A DNA stretch of 64,000 bases from Longilinea sp964536805. Its GTDB lineage: Bacteria > Chloroflexota > Anaerolineae > Anaerolineales > Anaerolineaceae. Numbering within the stretch: position 1 is the stretch's first letter; every line of letters starts with the position of its first letter. The position numbers were made by a program, and so were the translations under genes. The stretch is from contig CAZHYQ010000011.1 of assembly GCA_964536805.1 (NCBI GenBank), positions 1 through 64,000 on the forward strand, read 5' to 3'. The notes beneath the pieces are model-generated. The model was not told where the DNA came from. It was given only the letters and a program-made list of their open reading frames with translations, and ran no database searches. Below are positions 1-8,721 of this stretch, in pieces.

Positions 1-13
1 GGTGCACGATGGG

Positions 14-44
14 AAAAAGAACTGCCGCCCGGCGTTGGCGGCAG
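14..44 (-). terminator. Intrinsic terminator after tRNA-Val
   Basis: On the minus strand an 8-bp perfect stem (CTGCCGCC / GGCGGCAG, 7-nt loop) is followed by TTCTTTTT. It sits 16 bases after the end of tRNA-Val and would end the pst/tRNA transcript. Confidence 0.75.
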
Positions 45-59
45 TATGGGACGTATTGT

Positions 60-133
<74 letters not shown>

Positions 134-201
134 GTAGCGAAGGAGATTATAGCAGAACTCACCTTGAGTGGCAAGGTTGATTCCTTTGCGACTGGCAAAA
201 C

Positions 202-957
202 CTAGCCGAATTTGCCTTCAACGTAATCCTGGGTGCGTTTATCTTTTGGGAAGACAAAAAGCCGTTTATCCTCGGCAAATTCAACCAGTTCGCCTTGCAG
301 AAAGAAGGCAGCATAATCGGCCATGCGCGCAGCCTGCTGCACATTGTGCGGCACCCAGATGATGGTAAATCGTTTCTTCAATTCCTGCATCAGGCTCTCG
401 ATTTTGGCGGTGGAAACTGGATCGAGCGCTGAGGTGGGCTCGTCCAGCATGATCACCTCGGGGCCAAGCGCCAACACGCGTGCCAGGCAAAGGCGCTGCT
501 GTTGCCCGCCGGAAACCGCGATGGCCGGGTCGTGCAAACGGTCATAAACTTCATCCCACAACACAGCTTCCCGCAGGGCTTTTTCCACGGCGTCATCCAG
601 GCGGCTTTTATTTTTTTCACCCATCAATCGCAGACCGTAGGCGATATTCTCATAAATGGTAAGCGGCAGCGGCACCGGGCGGGAGAATACAATGCCGATT
701 TTTCGCCGCAGTTCAACCGGGTTGACATCCGGGTCAAGGATGTTCTTGCCATTCAACAATACCTGGCCATCCAGCCTGGTGACATCTGAATTGTCATTGA
801 GGCGGTTGAGTACGCGCAGCAGGCTGGACTTTCCGCCCCCCGCCGGGCCAAAAAAAACAGTGATTGCATTGGCGGCGATCGTCAGATTAATGTCGCGCAG
901 GCTTTCGGTGCCATCAGTATAGGTAAGATTCAGGTGTGTGATAACAATCTTATCCAT
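202..957 (-). CDS. pstB: Phosphate ABC transporter ATP-binding protein PstB
   Basis: 251-residue ATPase that powers high-affinity inorganic phosphate import with PstS and the PstC/PstA channel. Seen directly: Walker A GPAGGGKS at residues 37-44, the ABC signature SGGQQQRLCLARVLA, and Walker B VIMLDEPTSALDP with the SALDP D-loop. These are typical of PstB, whose signature region usually reads LSGGQQQRLCIARA. It is the last gene of pstS-pstC-pstA-pstB, three bases after pstA. No phoU gene follows within the visible part of the operon; a tRNA gene is found there instead. Confidence 0.95.
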   Translation of the reverse strand: MDKIVITHLNLTYTDGTESLRDINLTIAANAITVFFGPAGGGKSSLLRVLNRLNDNSDVTRLDGQVLLNGKNILDPDVNPVELRRKIGIVFSRPVPLPLTIYENIAYGLRLMGEKNKSRLDDAVEKALREAVLWDEVYDRLHDPAIAVSGGQQQRLCLARVLALGPEVIMLDEPTSALDPVSTAKIESLMQELKKRFTIIWVPHNVQQAARMADYAAFFLQGELVEFAEDKRLFVFPKDKRTQDYVEGKFG

Positions 958-960
958 GGT

Positions 961-1839
961 TCACCATTGCCGCCTGGCACGGGCGCGAATGCGGACGGCC
1001 GATGCAATCAGGTTCATCCCGAGGACAAAAACCAGCAATACCAGCACCGTGCCGTATTGAATTTGAATGGGCATACCGGGCACCGAGGTCGAAATGACGA
1101 AGATATGATATGGCAGAGCCATGGTGGCATCCAGAATCGAGTTTGGCAGCTGCGGAAGGAAAAAAGAAACCCCGGTAAAAAGGATGGGTGCAGTTTCGCC
1201 GGCAGCGCGTTCCAAACCGAGGATGACGCCAGTGAGAACACCCGGCATGGCCTGCGGCAATACGATCCGCCATATGGTCTGCCAATGGGTGGCGCCCAGC
1301 GACCGGCTGACTGCCCGGAAGGAGTAAGGCACCTGGCGCAATGCCTCTTCGGTGGTGCTGATAATCGTTGGCAGGGTCATGATGGAAAGCGTCAGGCAGG
1401 ACGCCAGAATGCTGGTACCGAATTTGAGAAAGAGGACAAATACACCCAAACCGAACAGGCCATAAACGACTGATGGAATGCCTGCCAGGTTAATGATGGC
1501 AATCCGGATCAAACGCGTCCAGCGGTTGTCAGCTGCATACTCAGCGATGTAAACGCCGGCTGCCACACCCAGGGGAACTGAAAAAACGGCTGTCCCGAGC
1601 GTGAGATAAAATGTGCCGATGATCGCCGGCCAGATGCCGCCTTCACGCATGCCGTTGCGCGGAAAGTCGGTGATGAATTGCCAGGAAATGGATGGGGCAC
1701 CTTTAACGATGATGTAAATTACGATTGCCAAAATCGGCAGCACGGTGATTAATGTAATCAATCTTACCAGCCAGAATGAAATATTCTGCTGGCGGTGTGA
1801 GGAATGAAGAACTGGATTGGACTGGAGACCATCTTCCAT
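961..1839 (-). CDS. pstA: Phosphate ABC transporter permease PstA
   Basis: Inner-membrane permease subunit (292 residues from the chosen start) that forms the phosphate channel with PstC. Several hydrophobic helices are visible, plus the binding-protein-dependent permease signature region around EALRQVPYSFRAVSRSLGATHWQTIWRIVLPQA, which contacts PstB. The reading frame extends upstream to 1908, but the ATG at 1839 (protein begins MEDGLQ) has a GAGGA ribosome site nine bases before it and does not overlap pstC, so it is preferred. Second-to-last gene of the pst operon. Confidence 0.93.
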   Translation of the reverse strand: MEDGLQSNPVLHSSHRQQNISFWLVRLITLITVLPILAIVIYIIVKGAPSISWQFITDFPRNGMREGGIWPAIIGTFYLTLGTAVFSVPLGVAAGVYIAEYAADNRWTRLIRIAIINLAGIPSVVYGLFGLGVFVLFLKFGTSILASCLTLSIMTLPTIISTTEEALRQVPYSFRAVSRSLGATHWQTIWRIVLPQAMPGVLTGVILGLERAAGETAPILFTGVSFFLPQLPNSILDATMALPYHIFVISTSVPGMPIQIQYGTVLVLLVFVLGMNLIASAVRIRARARRQW

Positions 1840-1852
1840 ATCAATAATTTCC

Positions 1853-2746
1853 TCAGGAAAGTGATCGCTCAGAACGTTTGCGCCCGCGCGTGCTGACCCA
1901 GGACGCAATGACGTTGATGGTTAACGATAGGGTAAAAAGAATGATGCCGATAAGAAATAAGACCTGGTAGTGCGGGCTGCCAGTTGCAACCTCGCCCATT
2001 TCAGAGGCGATGGTGGCTGTCATTGTGCGTATTGGCAGGAAAATCGCATCGAGCCCGTGTGGCATGACTGGCGCATTGCCGGTTACCATCATAACCGCCA
2101 TGGTTTCTCCAATGGCACGCCCTACCCCCAACATGACCGCCGTGATCACCCCCGACCGCGCTGCCGGGAGGGTGACATTCCAAATGGTTTGCCATTGCGT
2201 GGCACCCAACGCCAGCGCAGCCTGGCGGTAGGCAGCCGGGACGGTATTAAGTGCATCTTCAGAAATTGAAACAATAGTTGGTGTGGCAATAAATGCCAGC
2301 AGGATGGCGCCTGTCAAGCCCGAAAGGCCGGTTGGCAGGTTGAAGAATTGACGCATGAAAGGAACAGCCACCTGAATGCCTATAAAACCCAAAACAACGG
2401 AAGGCAAACCAGCCAGGATCTCAATCAATGGCTTGAGCAGATTCTTGATCCACATCGGAGCGATTTCCGAAATATAAAGACTGGTACCGACGCCCAATGG
2501 AATGGCAATGAGGATGGCGGTGAGGGTGACGATTAAGGAACCGAAGAACAGCGGCCAGATGCCAAAATAACCCTCAATCGGGTACCAGATTGTTCCTAGC
2601 AGACTGGATAGACTGACATTGGTGAGCGCTGGCAACCCTTCGCGCATCAGAAAGATGAAGATCACCGTGACAAAAAGGATGCTGGAATAACCAGCTGCTT
2701 TTATTAGGACGTTGACTGGACGTTCGCGCGGGGTTTGTTCGATCAT
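1853..2746 (-). CDS. pstC: Phosphate ABC transporter permease PstC
   Basis: 297-residue inner-membrane permease, partner of PstA. It has an N-terminal helix (residues about 16-34) and a permease domain with the coupling loop EDALNTVPAAYRQAALALGATQWQTIWNVTLP, followed by the typical PstC segment GETMAVMMVTGNAPVMP. It starts ten bases after the pstS stop codon, as expected for a co-transcribed transporter operon. Nothing unusual in length or motifs. Confidence 0.94.
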   Translation of the reverse strand: MIEQTPRERPVNVLIKAAGYSSILFVTVIFIFLMREGLPALTNVSLSSLLGTIWYPIEGYFGIWPLFFGSLIVTLTAILIAIPLGVGTSLYISEIAPMWIKNLLKPLIEILAGLPSVVLGFIGIQVAVPFMRQFFNLPTGLSGLTGAILLAFIATPTIVSISEDALNTVPAAYRQAALALGATQWQTIWNVTLPAARSGVITAVMLGVGRAIGETMAVMMVTGNAPVMPHGLDAIFLPIRTMTATIASEMGEVATGSPHYQVLFLIGIILFTLSLTINVIASWVSTRGRKRSERSLS

Positions 2747-2756
2747 ATCCTAATGC

Positions 2757-3641
2757 TCAAGGGGCGGCTGTTATGGGCACAAAACCGAGATTGAGAACGA
2801 TTTGCTGCGCTTCGGGGGTGAGGATCCAATTCAAGTAATCCAAAATGGTCTGATCGGCGCCTTTTTTGGAATACATGTATAAATCGCGGGCAATCGGGTA
2901 GCTTTTATTGTTGACAGTTTCGACGGACGGCATCACATAGGGTTTTCCCAAGCCGGAGGAGATGCCGATTACTTTAACCTCGGATGTGACATAACCCAAA
3001 CCGTCATAGCCAATGGCATTCGGGTTATCGCGAACCTCGGAAATAATGCCCTCCGATGAAGGCAGCAGCAGGGTGAGCGGAGAGAATAAGCCTTTGTCAT
3101 TCTTATTTCCGAGGCGGACGACTGCCTCCAGGAAATAGACATGAGTACCTGAGTTGGTTTCCCGGGATAAGCGCACAATGGGTCGGTCCTCGCCGCCAAC
3201 TTCCTGCCAGTTGCTGATGTTCCCGCGATAAATCTGCGAGATTTGATCGAGGGTAAGTTCATTGACCGGGTTTTTGGGATTAACAATGACGGCGATGGCG
3301 TCGCGGGCAATGACATGCTCAACTGGCTCAATCCCGTTGGCTTCCGCAGCGGAAATTTCCTCCGATTTAATTGCCCGGGACGCATTGGCTATATCCACAG
3401 TGCCGTTGATCAGCGAAGTGATGCCCGTGCCCGAACCCCCGCCGGTGACTGAAATGCGCACATCGGGGCGAACAGTCTGGTAGCGCTCAGCCCATGCGAG
3501 CGCCAGATTCACGATGGTATCGGAGCCTTTGTTCTGGATGTAAACGGAGGGGGTGCCGGATGAGGATTGTGCGGAACTGGCAGAACAGCCTGTAATCAAG
3601 CAGCACAGGCATAAAAAGAGGAGGATCAGACGCCATTTCAT
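2757..3641 (-). CDS. pstS: Phosphate-binding lipoprotein PstS
   Basis: 294-residue solute-binding protein that captures phosphate outside the membrane and delivers it to PstCA. The signal peptide ends in lipobox LITGC, placing the lipid-anchored cysteine at residue 19. The mature part has PstS-type motifs: GSDTIVNLALAWAERY near the start, the phosphate-loop region GGGSGTGITSLINGTVDIANASR, and SRETNSGTHVYF. First gene of the operon. The -10 TATAAT lies only about 12 bases before the start codon, so the transcript would have almost no leader and no usual ribosome site. Confidence 0.94.
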   Translation of the reverse strand: MKWRLILLFLCLCCLITGCSASSAQSSSGTPSVYIQNKGSDTIVNLALAWAERYQTVRPDVRISVTGGGSGTGITSLINGTVDIANASRAIKSEEISAAEANGIEPVEHVIARDAIAVIVNPKNPVNELTLDQISQIYRGNISNWQEVGGEDRPIVRLSRETNSGTHVYFLEAVVRLGNKNDKGLFSPLTLLLPSSEGIISEVRDNPNAIGYDGLGYVTSEVKVIGISSGLGKPYVMPSVETVNNKSYPIARDLYMYSKKGADQTILDYLNWILTPEAQQIVLNLGFVPITAAP

Positions 3642-3652
3642 ACCAAGTAAGG

Positions 3653-3658
3653 ATTATA
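3653..3658 (-). promoter_or_regulatory. Candidate -10 element of the pst operon
   Basis: Perfect TATAAT on the minus strand, 11 bases upstream of the pstS start codon. No good -35 box lies 16-18 bases further up, which would fit a promoter that needs an activator such as PhoB/PhoP (inference). Predicted transcription start is about five bases before the ATG. Confidence 0.45.
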
Positions 3659-3710
3659 TCGTATTAACCCTCGGAAACAGGGAAAATGGAGGATTTACCA
3701 TGGGGTAAGG

Positions 3711-3716
3711 TATAAT
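3711..3716 (+). promoter_or_regulatory. Candidate -10 element of gyrA
   Basis: Perfect TATAAT, 39 bases before the gyrA ATG. The -35 region is not recognisable. It lies back to back with the pst promoter, so the 113-base gap 3642-3754 is a divergent promoter region. Confidence 0.45.
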
Positions 3717-3754
3717 TAACGGGTTACGAACTCTTCGGGAGGGACTAGGTATTT

Positions 3755-6220
3755 ATGGATATTGGTTCAATCCAATCCGTCGACATTGACGAACAAATGC
3801 GCACAGCTTACCTCGATTATGCCATGAGCGTAATCGTTGCGCGAGCTTTGCCGGACGCGCGCGATGGGCTTAAGCCAGTTCACCGGCGTATTCTTTATGC
3901 AATGCAAGAGTTAGGCTTGCACTCCAATACTGCCTATAAAAAATCGGCCCGCATCGTCGGTGAAGTTCTGGGTAAATATCACCCGCACGGCGACTCGGCT
4001 GTTTATGATGCCATGGCCCGCATGGCGCAGGATTTTTCAATGCGCTATCCACTGGTAGACGGCCAGGGTAATTTTGGATCGGTCGACGGCGATCCGCCCG
4101 CTGCGATGCGTTACACCGAAGCGCGCATATCGGTTATGGCCGAGGAGATCCTCACCGATCTTGACAAGAATACGGTTGATTTCGCGCCGAATTTTGATGG
4201 TTCTCTCGAAGAACCCCTGGTGATGCCTTCCCGAACACCGAATTTATTGCTAAACGGATCATCCGGTATTGCGGTCGGCATGGCGACCAACATCCCTCCG
4301 CACAATTTACGCGAGCTGTGCAACGCCATCATTTATCTCATCGACCATTACGATAATTTGGACGAAGTCACCATCGATTCATTGATGGAACTGGTCCCTG
4401 GACCGGATTTCCCCACAGGCGGCGTGATTGTCGGCCGGGACGGCATCCGGCAGGCTTATTCCACTGGCCGCGGTCGTTTGATTGTGCGCGGAACAGCTCA
4501 AATTGAAGAAATTAAAAACGGCCGTTACGCCATCAATATCACCGAAATTCCTTACCAAGTCAATAAAACAGGATTGATCGAGCGCATTGCCGAATTGGTG
4601 CGCGAGGAGAAAATTGACCAGATCTCGGATCTGCGGGACGAATCTGACCGCCGCGGAATGAGCATCGTTATCGAATTGAAACGCGGCGCACAGCCAAAGA
4701 TGGTTTTGAATCAGTTGTATAAATATACTCCGCTGGAAACCACCTTCGGGGTACATTTGCTGGCACTTGTGGATAATGAACCGCGCGTTCTTTCGCTCAA
4801 ACGTGCGCTTCAGATCTTTGTGGATCACCGCGAGGCCGTCATTACCCGGCGGACCGAATTTGAACTGGCAAAAGCGCGCGCCCGGGCGCATGTGCTGGAT
4901 GGATTGCTGATTGCCCTGGCCAACCTTGACGCTGTCATCCAAACCATCCGCCAGGCAAAGGATGCCGAAACAGCCAAAGCCAACCTGGTGGAGCGGTTCA
5001 ACCTGACTGAAATTCAGGCACAGGCAATTCTGGATTTACAGCTGCGCCGCCTGGCTGCTTTGGAACGGCAGAAGATCGAAGACGAGCATCGTGAAATGGT
5101 CGAACGGATCGCCTACATGGAGGATTTGCTGGCAAATCCGCACAAGATCCTCGGCGTAATCCAGGAAGATTTGCGCAACCTGATCGAAAAATACGGCGAT
5201 GACCGGCGCACCCGCATCACTGCCGAAGCACACGAAAACTTTCGGATGGAAGATTTGGTGGCGGATGAAGCTGTTCTGGTGACAATCACACAGCGCGGTT
5301 ACATCAAACGGACTGCTGCCAACCTTTACAGAACCCAGAACCGCGGTGGCCGCGGTGTGAGCGGCCAGACAGTGCGGGATGAGGATGAAGTTGTTACGCT
5401 GTTTCCAGCCCGTACACTGGATACGCTGCTATTCTTCTCGGACCGCGGAAAAGTCTATTCGGAAAAAACCTATAATTTACCAGATGCCGGACGTACCGAC
5501 CGCGGCATTCCAATTGTCAATGTGCTTAATTTGGACTCGAATGAACACATCACGGCTGCACTTTCGGTGCATGATTTTTCAGCATCAAAGTATTGCACCA
5601 TGGCAACGGCCAAGGGACGCATGAAGCGCGTGGCGCTTTCAGAATTTGCCAGCGTGCGGCCGTCCGGTTTGATCGCCATCACCCTGACGCAAGGCGACCA
5701 GTTGGGTTGGGCGCGCCTTACCAGCGGGAAAGATGACCTCATACTAGTGACAGTAGGCGGGAAGGCATTGCGCATCGCTGAAAATGCAATTCGGGTTATG
5801 GGCCGCACCGCTGCCGGTGTAACGGGCATCCGCTTGAAACCCAAAGACCAGGTGACCTCGATGGAGGTTGTTGAGCCGGGAGGCTACCTGTTGGTGGTAA
5901 CACGGCAAGGGTTTGGCAAGCGGGTAGCGCTATCCAATTACCCGCAAAAAGGCCGTGCCACCGGCGGGGTGATCACGCAAGATCTTAAGAATATGGATCA
6001 CACAGGGCAAGTTGTTTCAGCCAGGGTGGTACAGGAAGCCGACGACATGACCTTTATTTCCAGCAATGGCATTGTTCTCCGGCTAAAGGTAAAGGAAATC
6101 TCACTCACCGGGCGGGCAACCCGCGGCGTGCATCTGATGGATTTGGGCAAAGGCGACGGCGTCGCTTCGCTGGCACGATTTCCAGCAGAAGTAAGCCTTG
6201 TGGATGAGGAAAAGGAATAA
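3755..6220 (+). CDS. gyrA: DNA gyrase subunit A
   Basis: 821-residue breakage-reunion subunit of DNA gyrase, which introduces negative supercoils with GyrB. The catalytic tyrosine is Tyr120 in AAMRYTEAR. The quinolone-determining segment reads HPHGDSAVYD with Ser81 and Asp85, the usual drug-sensitive residues. A GyrA-box variant QNRGGRG is at residues 528-534 at the start of the C-terminal beta-pinwheel, supporting GyrA over ParC, although the second position differs from the consensus Q(R/K)RGG(R/K)G. Start ATG follows a GGGAGGGA ribosome site. A terminator follows the stop codon. Confidence 0.96.
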   Translation: MDIGSIQSVDIDEQMRTAYLDYAMSVIVARALPDARDGLKPVHRRILYAMQELGLHSNTAYKKSARIVGEVLGKYHPHGDSAVYDAMARMAQDFSMRYPLVDGQGNFGSVDGDPPAAMRYTEARISVMAEEILTDLDKNTVDFAPNFDGSLEEPLVMPSRTPNLLLNGSSGIAVGMATNIPPHNLRELCNAIIYLIDHYDNLDEVTIDSLMELVPGPDFPTGGVIVGRDGIRQAYSTGRGRLIVRGTAQIEEIKNGRYAINITEIPYQVNKTGLIERIAELVREEKIDQISDLRDESDRRGMSIVIELKRGAQPKMVLNQLYKYTPLETTFGVHLLALVDNEPRVLSLKRALQIFVDHREAVITRRTEFELAKARARAHVLDGLLIALANLDAVIQTIRQAKDAETAKANLVERFNLTEIQAQAILDLQLRRLAALERQKIEDEHREMVERIAYMEDLLANPHKILGVIQEDLRNLIEKYGDDRRTRITAEAHENFRMEDLVADEAVLVTITQRGYIKRTAANLYRTQNRGGRGVSGQTVRDEDEVVTLFPARTLDTLLFFSDRGKVYSEKTYNLPDAGRTDRGIPIVNVLNLDSNEHITAALSVHDFSASKYCTMATAKGRMKRVALSEFASVRPSGLIAITLTQGDQLGWARLTSGKDDLILVTVGGKALRIAENAIRVMGRTAAGVTGIRLKPKDQVTSMEVVEPGGYLLVVTRQGFGKRVALSNYPQKGRATGGVITQDLKNMDHTGQVVSARVVQEADDMTFISSNGIVLRLKVKEISLTGRATRGVHLMDLGKGDGVASLARFPAEVSLVDEEKE

Positions 6221-6256
6221 GAGGGCCGCTTTCCAATCGGGGTAACCTGATGAATC

Positions 6257-6308
6257 AAAAGCACAGTGGATGGCAGCCAATCACGGCAGCAATCCGCTGT
6301 GCTTTTTT
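6257..6308 (+). terminator. Intrinsic terminator after gyrA
   Basis: Eleven-bp stem GCACAGTGGAT / ATCCGCTGTGC (one G-T pair) with a 20-nt loop, followed by TTTTTT. It begins about 40 bases after the gyrA stop. Confidence 0.8.
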
Positions 6309-6325
6309 GTTGCCCGGCGTACTAG

Positions 6326-6541
6326 CTAGAATACGATTTTTCCGGTAACAACGAGGCAGAAAGTACCCAATACAAGGACCATCAAGAAAAGCAATAAAGC
6401 GATGACAAAGCGTTGTTTGGCTGTCATCCCGAGGAAGGGGCCGCTGGAGCGCCGCAGGGACCGGCGGACTTCCGGTTTTTCGGGCGGTAAATCCTCCTCG
6501 AAGGGTTGCGATGTAGCTGAATTGCGCAAATCATCAAGCAT
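6326..6541 (-). CDS. Small C-terminal-anchored membrane protein, unknown function
   Basis: 71-residue protein beginning MLDDLRNSAT. The first half is polar and rich in Glu, Pro and Arg; the last 25 residues form one hydrophobic helix (FVIALLLFLMVLVLGTFCLVV). A longer frame runs to 6595 inside birA, but the ATG at 6541 is preceded eight bases upstream by a perfect GGAGGT ribosome site, so this start is chosen. It follows birA by 19 bases and is probably co-transcribed. I do not recognise the family. Confidence 0.7.
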   Translation of the reverse strand: MLDDLRNSATSQPFEEDLPPEKPEVRRSLRRSSGPFLGMTAKQRFVIALLLFLMVLVLGTFCLVVTGKIVF

Positions 6542-6560
6542 GAGCGACCTCCAAAACCAT

Positions 6561-7358
6561 TTAAGATTTCTCCGCCGGGCGTAAATGCACATCACCGACG
6601 GTAATCACCTCTTGTTGCCCCGCGCTGGTTTGCAGGACAAGTCCACCTTGCGGGTCAATTCCCATGAGCAGCCCTTCCCGCATTCCTCCGGGCGTTTCCA
6701 CCTGCACAATCTCGCCTTTAAAAGCCAGACGTTTCTCCCAACTTTGAAAGAATTCCTGCGAGCCAATTTCTTGACGCCATTGATAAATTGCTTTAAGAAT
6801 TGCTGCCAGCAATTTCCAACGGTTTACTGGTTGGCCGGTTACTTCTTCAACGCTGATGGCTGGAAACAATAAAGTTTCAGCAGGCGGCACTGAAGAAGGT
6901 GCAACATTCACGCCAATGCCGATTACCACGCCAGCCAACCGGTCTGCCAGCCAGCTTGTTTCCGCCAGCACACCGCACACTTTGCGCCGCCGAAGCAGCA
7001 CATCGTTCGGCCATTTAATTTCCGAACTTAACCCGCAGCAGGATGCCAACCCGTCGCTTACAGCCAGGCCAGCCAGGGGCGAAAAAAGGGAGAGCTGGCC
7101 CATTTCTTCCAGGGTCGGGTGCAATATCAGGCTAAATGCCAGACCAACACCTTCCTGTGTAATCCATCGGCGGTTAAACCTGCCGCGGCCGGTTGTTTGC
7201 CGGTCAGCTACCACCAGGGCGCTGTCTGGTGCCCCGGAATCCAACCAGCGTTGGGCATCATCGTTTGTGGATCCGGTTACCGCGCTGAATCGCACCTCTG
7301 TCAGGGGCAAGCCTTGCAGTTGGCCGCGCAGTTCAGTTTCTTCCGCTGAGAAATTCAT
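6561..7358 (-). CDS. birA: Biotin--[acetyl-CoA-carboxylase] ligase, short form
   Basis: 265-residue enzyme that activates biotin with ATP and attaches it to the carrier lysine of carboxylases. The biotinyl-AMP loop GRGRFNRRW is at residues 57-65, followed by the catalytic KWPNDV motif and a C-terminal SH3-like domain ending in VITVGDVHLRP. The DNA-binding helix-turn-helix found at the N-terminus of bifunctional BirA is missing, so this is a ligase only and not a biotin repressor. The downstream small membrane gene is likely in the same transcript. Confidence 0.92.
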   Translation of the reverse strand: MNFSAEETELRGQLQGLPLTEVRFSAVTGSTNDDAQRWLDSGAPDSALVVADRQTTGRGRFNRRWITQEGVGLAFSLILHPTLEEMGQLSLFSPLAGLAVSDGLASCCGLSSEIKWPNDVLLRRRKVCGVLAETSWLADRLAGVVIGIGVNVAPSSVPPAETLLFPAISVEEVTGQPVNRWKLLAAILKAIYQWRQEIGSQEFFQSWEKRLAFKGEIVQVETPGGMREGLLMGIDPQGGLVLQTSAGQQEVITVGDVHLRPAEKS

Positions 7359-7414
7359 TGAATTAATTGTACCGCAGTTCTGAAGGCGAATTCTGTGGGA
7401 ATGCCGGTCAAAGC

Positions 7415-7443
7415 AAAAAAGCAGGGCTATTGCCCTGCTTTTT
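7415..7443 (-). terminator. Intrinsic terminator after hsp20
   Basis: Seven-bp stem GCAGGGC / GCCCTGC with a four-base loop and A6/T5 runs on both sides. On the minus strand it sits 30 bases after the hsp20 stop; it could also stop transcription in the other direction. Confidence 0.8.
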
Positions 7444-7473
7444 CATCCTCGGATATCCTCCGATAAAAAGCGT

Positions 7474-7893
7474 TTACTTGGTGACGATTTTAATGCTCTT
7501 TGGACGGGCCTCATCAGCCTTTGGAATATGAAGGGTCAGCACGCCTTCTTCCAGGTGAGCTTCAACCTTGCCAGTATCCAAAGCCGCAGGCAGGGTCAAT
7601 TCGCGGTAAAAACGGCCAGCAGGAATTTCACTGAGCAGGTAGGTGCTCTTATCATCTTCTGGCTTCCTGAATTCGCCCTGGATGGTAATGGTGTCGCTAA
7701 TCACCTGAACGGTCAGGTCTTCGGCTTTGACGCCCGGCAGAAGCGCCTGGAGTACATATTCATCCTCTTCCAATCGGACATCGACCGGGAAGGTAACGCG
7801 GGTATCAGCATCATTCCATTGCTGCATCGCCCGGTTCCAGGCCATCCGGCGGGCAAGCATTTGAGACATCGGATTACGAACATACATTGACAT
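7474..7893 (-). CDS. Small heat-shock protein, Hsp20/alpha-crystallin family
   Basis: 139-residue ATP-independent chaperone that holds unfolding proteins. The alpha-crystallin domain spans about residues 35-125 and includes the conserved A-x-x-x-GVLTLHIPKA end of the domain, followed by a short tail ending in K-S-I-K-I, an I-x-I-type anchor motif. The frame can be read from TTG at 7905, but the ATG at 7893 (MSMYVRNP) has a GGAGG site five bases upstream and is preferred. Two palindromes lie in the leader; a terminator follows. Confidence 0.92.
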   Translation of the reverse strand: MSMYVRNPMSQMLARRMAWNRAMQQWNDADTRVTFPVDVRLEEDEYVLQALLPGVKAEDLTVQVISDTITIQGEFRKPEDDKSTYLLSEIPAGRFYRELTLPAALDTGKVEAHLEEGVLTLHIPKADEARPKSIKIVTK

Positions 7894-7918
7894 GGTAACC
7901 TCCAAAATTTCAACTTGT

Positions 7919-7958
7919 GAGTCAGTGACTCTATTTGTTATTTGATCTTGAAGAGATC
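7919..7958 (-). promoter_or_regulatory. Two inverted repeats upstream of hsp20
   Basis: Perfect palindrome GAGTCA-G-TGACTC at 7919-7931, starting 26 bases before the hsp20 start, and GATCT-tgaag-AGATC at 7944-7958 further upstream. They are candidate operators for a heat-shock repressor (inference). Neither matches the full CIRCE element, and the HspR HAIR consensus (CTTGAGT-N7-ACTCAAG) is only loosely recalled. Confidence 0.35.
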
Positions 7959-8291
7959 ATAGCATTTGAGTGTTTGAGGTTTGCTAACAAAATATACAAA
8001 TTTTATAAGAAAGCATTTGTTTAGAAAAATCTATATATTCTGCAATAAGAAATCATTGCGGAAGGCATTTCAAGGGAGATTCTCCAGAACCGTTCACTTG
8101 AGATACGGGCAAATATGTCTGATCAATAACGAGTTCAGGACTGTTTTCCATTCCAAGGCAAACGGCTTGCCAACGCAGAATGGCCGCAATGCTCATTTTG
8201 ATAATCAAGCAGGTTGGCAATTCGCCGGATCGGACCTGGACTGGAAATGCTGGAAAAATATGGTATCATGGCGCTGTGGAGTGGTAGATTT
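7959..8291. other. Intergenic stretch with no convincing gene
   Basis: About 330 bases between the divergent hsp20 and 8292 genes. The left part is AT-rich. An open frame on the plus strand runs through it but has no ribosome site, no recognisable domain and overlaps the start of the next gene, so I do not call it. Nothing else is visible apart from short hairpins such as GGCAA-acggc-TTGCC near 8157. Confidence 0.5.
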
Positions 8292-8657
8292 ATGGAAGAA
8301 GAACAAATCACAATTATTGAAGGTCCCACGCCGACATTTGAGAGCATTCAGGATGGTTGGGCGTTGGGATTGAACGAAGGGCCGCATTTTTACGACCTAT
8401 CCTTGACGCGCCTGCGCACTTTCAACGGACCATCCCTGGTCGAACGTTGTTACCGGGCCTGGCATGGTGGGACTTCGATTTCCTTGCATTACCGCAACCG
8501 CCTCGGGTTGGAAGATCGTGCGCCAATCCTGGCAGCTCGTTCGATCGACACAGAGGATGGGCATGTGCTGCTGCTGTGGATTCGCCGGACCGCCCAACAG
8601 TTGGCCGATGATCTCGACCTTGGCCATATCGAGGATGACCCGGATAATAGCATCTAG
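8292..8657 (+). CDS. Conserved-looking protein of unknown function
   Basis: 121-residue soluble, acidic protein from the ATG at 8292 (MEEEQITIIEGPTP); the frame extends further upstream but without support. It has no signal peptide or membrane helix. The central part (residues about 45-100) resembles a compact alpha/beta fold with an aromatic YRAWHGG segment and HVLLLWIRR. No family is recognised. A strong terminator follows at once, so it is probably transcribed alone. Confidence 0.65.
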   Translation: MEEEQITIIEGPTPTFESIQDGWALGLNEGPHFYDLSLTRLRTFNGPSLVERCYRAWHGGTSISLHYRNRLGLEDRAPILAARSIDTEDGHVLLLWIRRTAQQLADDLDLGHIEDDPDNSI

Positions 8658-8665
8658 GATTAGAG

Positions 8666-8705
8666 AAAAACTGGGCGGCGATCACCTTCGCTGCCCAGTT
8701 TTTTC
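8666..8705 (+). terminator. Intrinsic terminator after gene 8292-8657
   Basis: Stem AAAAACTGGGC / GCCCAGTTTTTT with an inner GGCGA/TTCGCT extension. It starts eight bases after the stop codon. Confidence 0.85.
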
Positions 8706-8721
8706 TTAAATGGAGCTAAAT

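Noticed and set aside
6561..7358. Bifunctional BirA repressor
   Set aside because: The N-terminal helix-turn-helix domain is absent; the protein starts directly at the catalytic domain.
7981..8373. 130-codon open frame upstream of the 8292 gene
   Set aside because: No ribosome site, starts in AT-rich sequence, basic and Cys/Trp-rich composition unlike neighbours, and overlaps a better-supported start.
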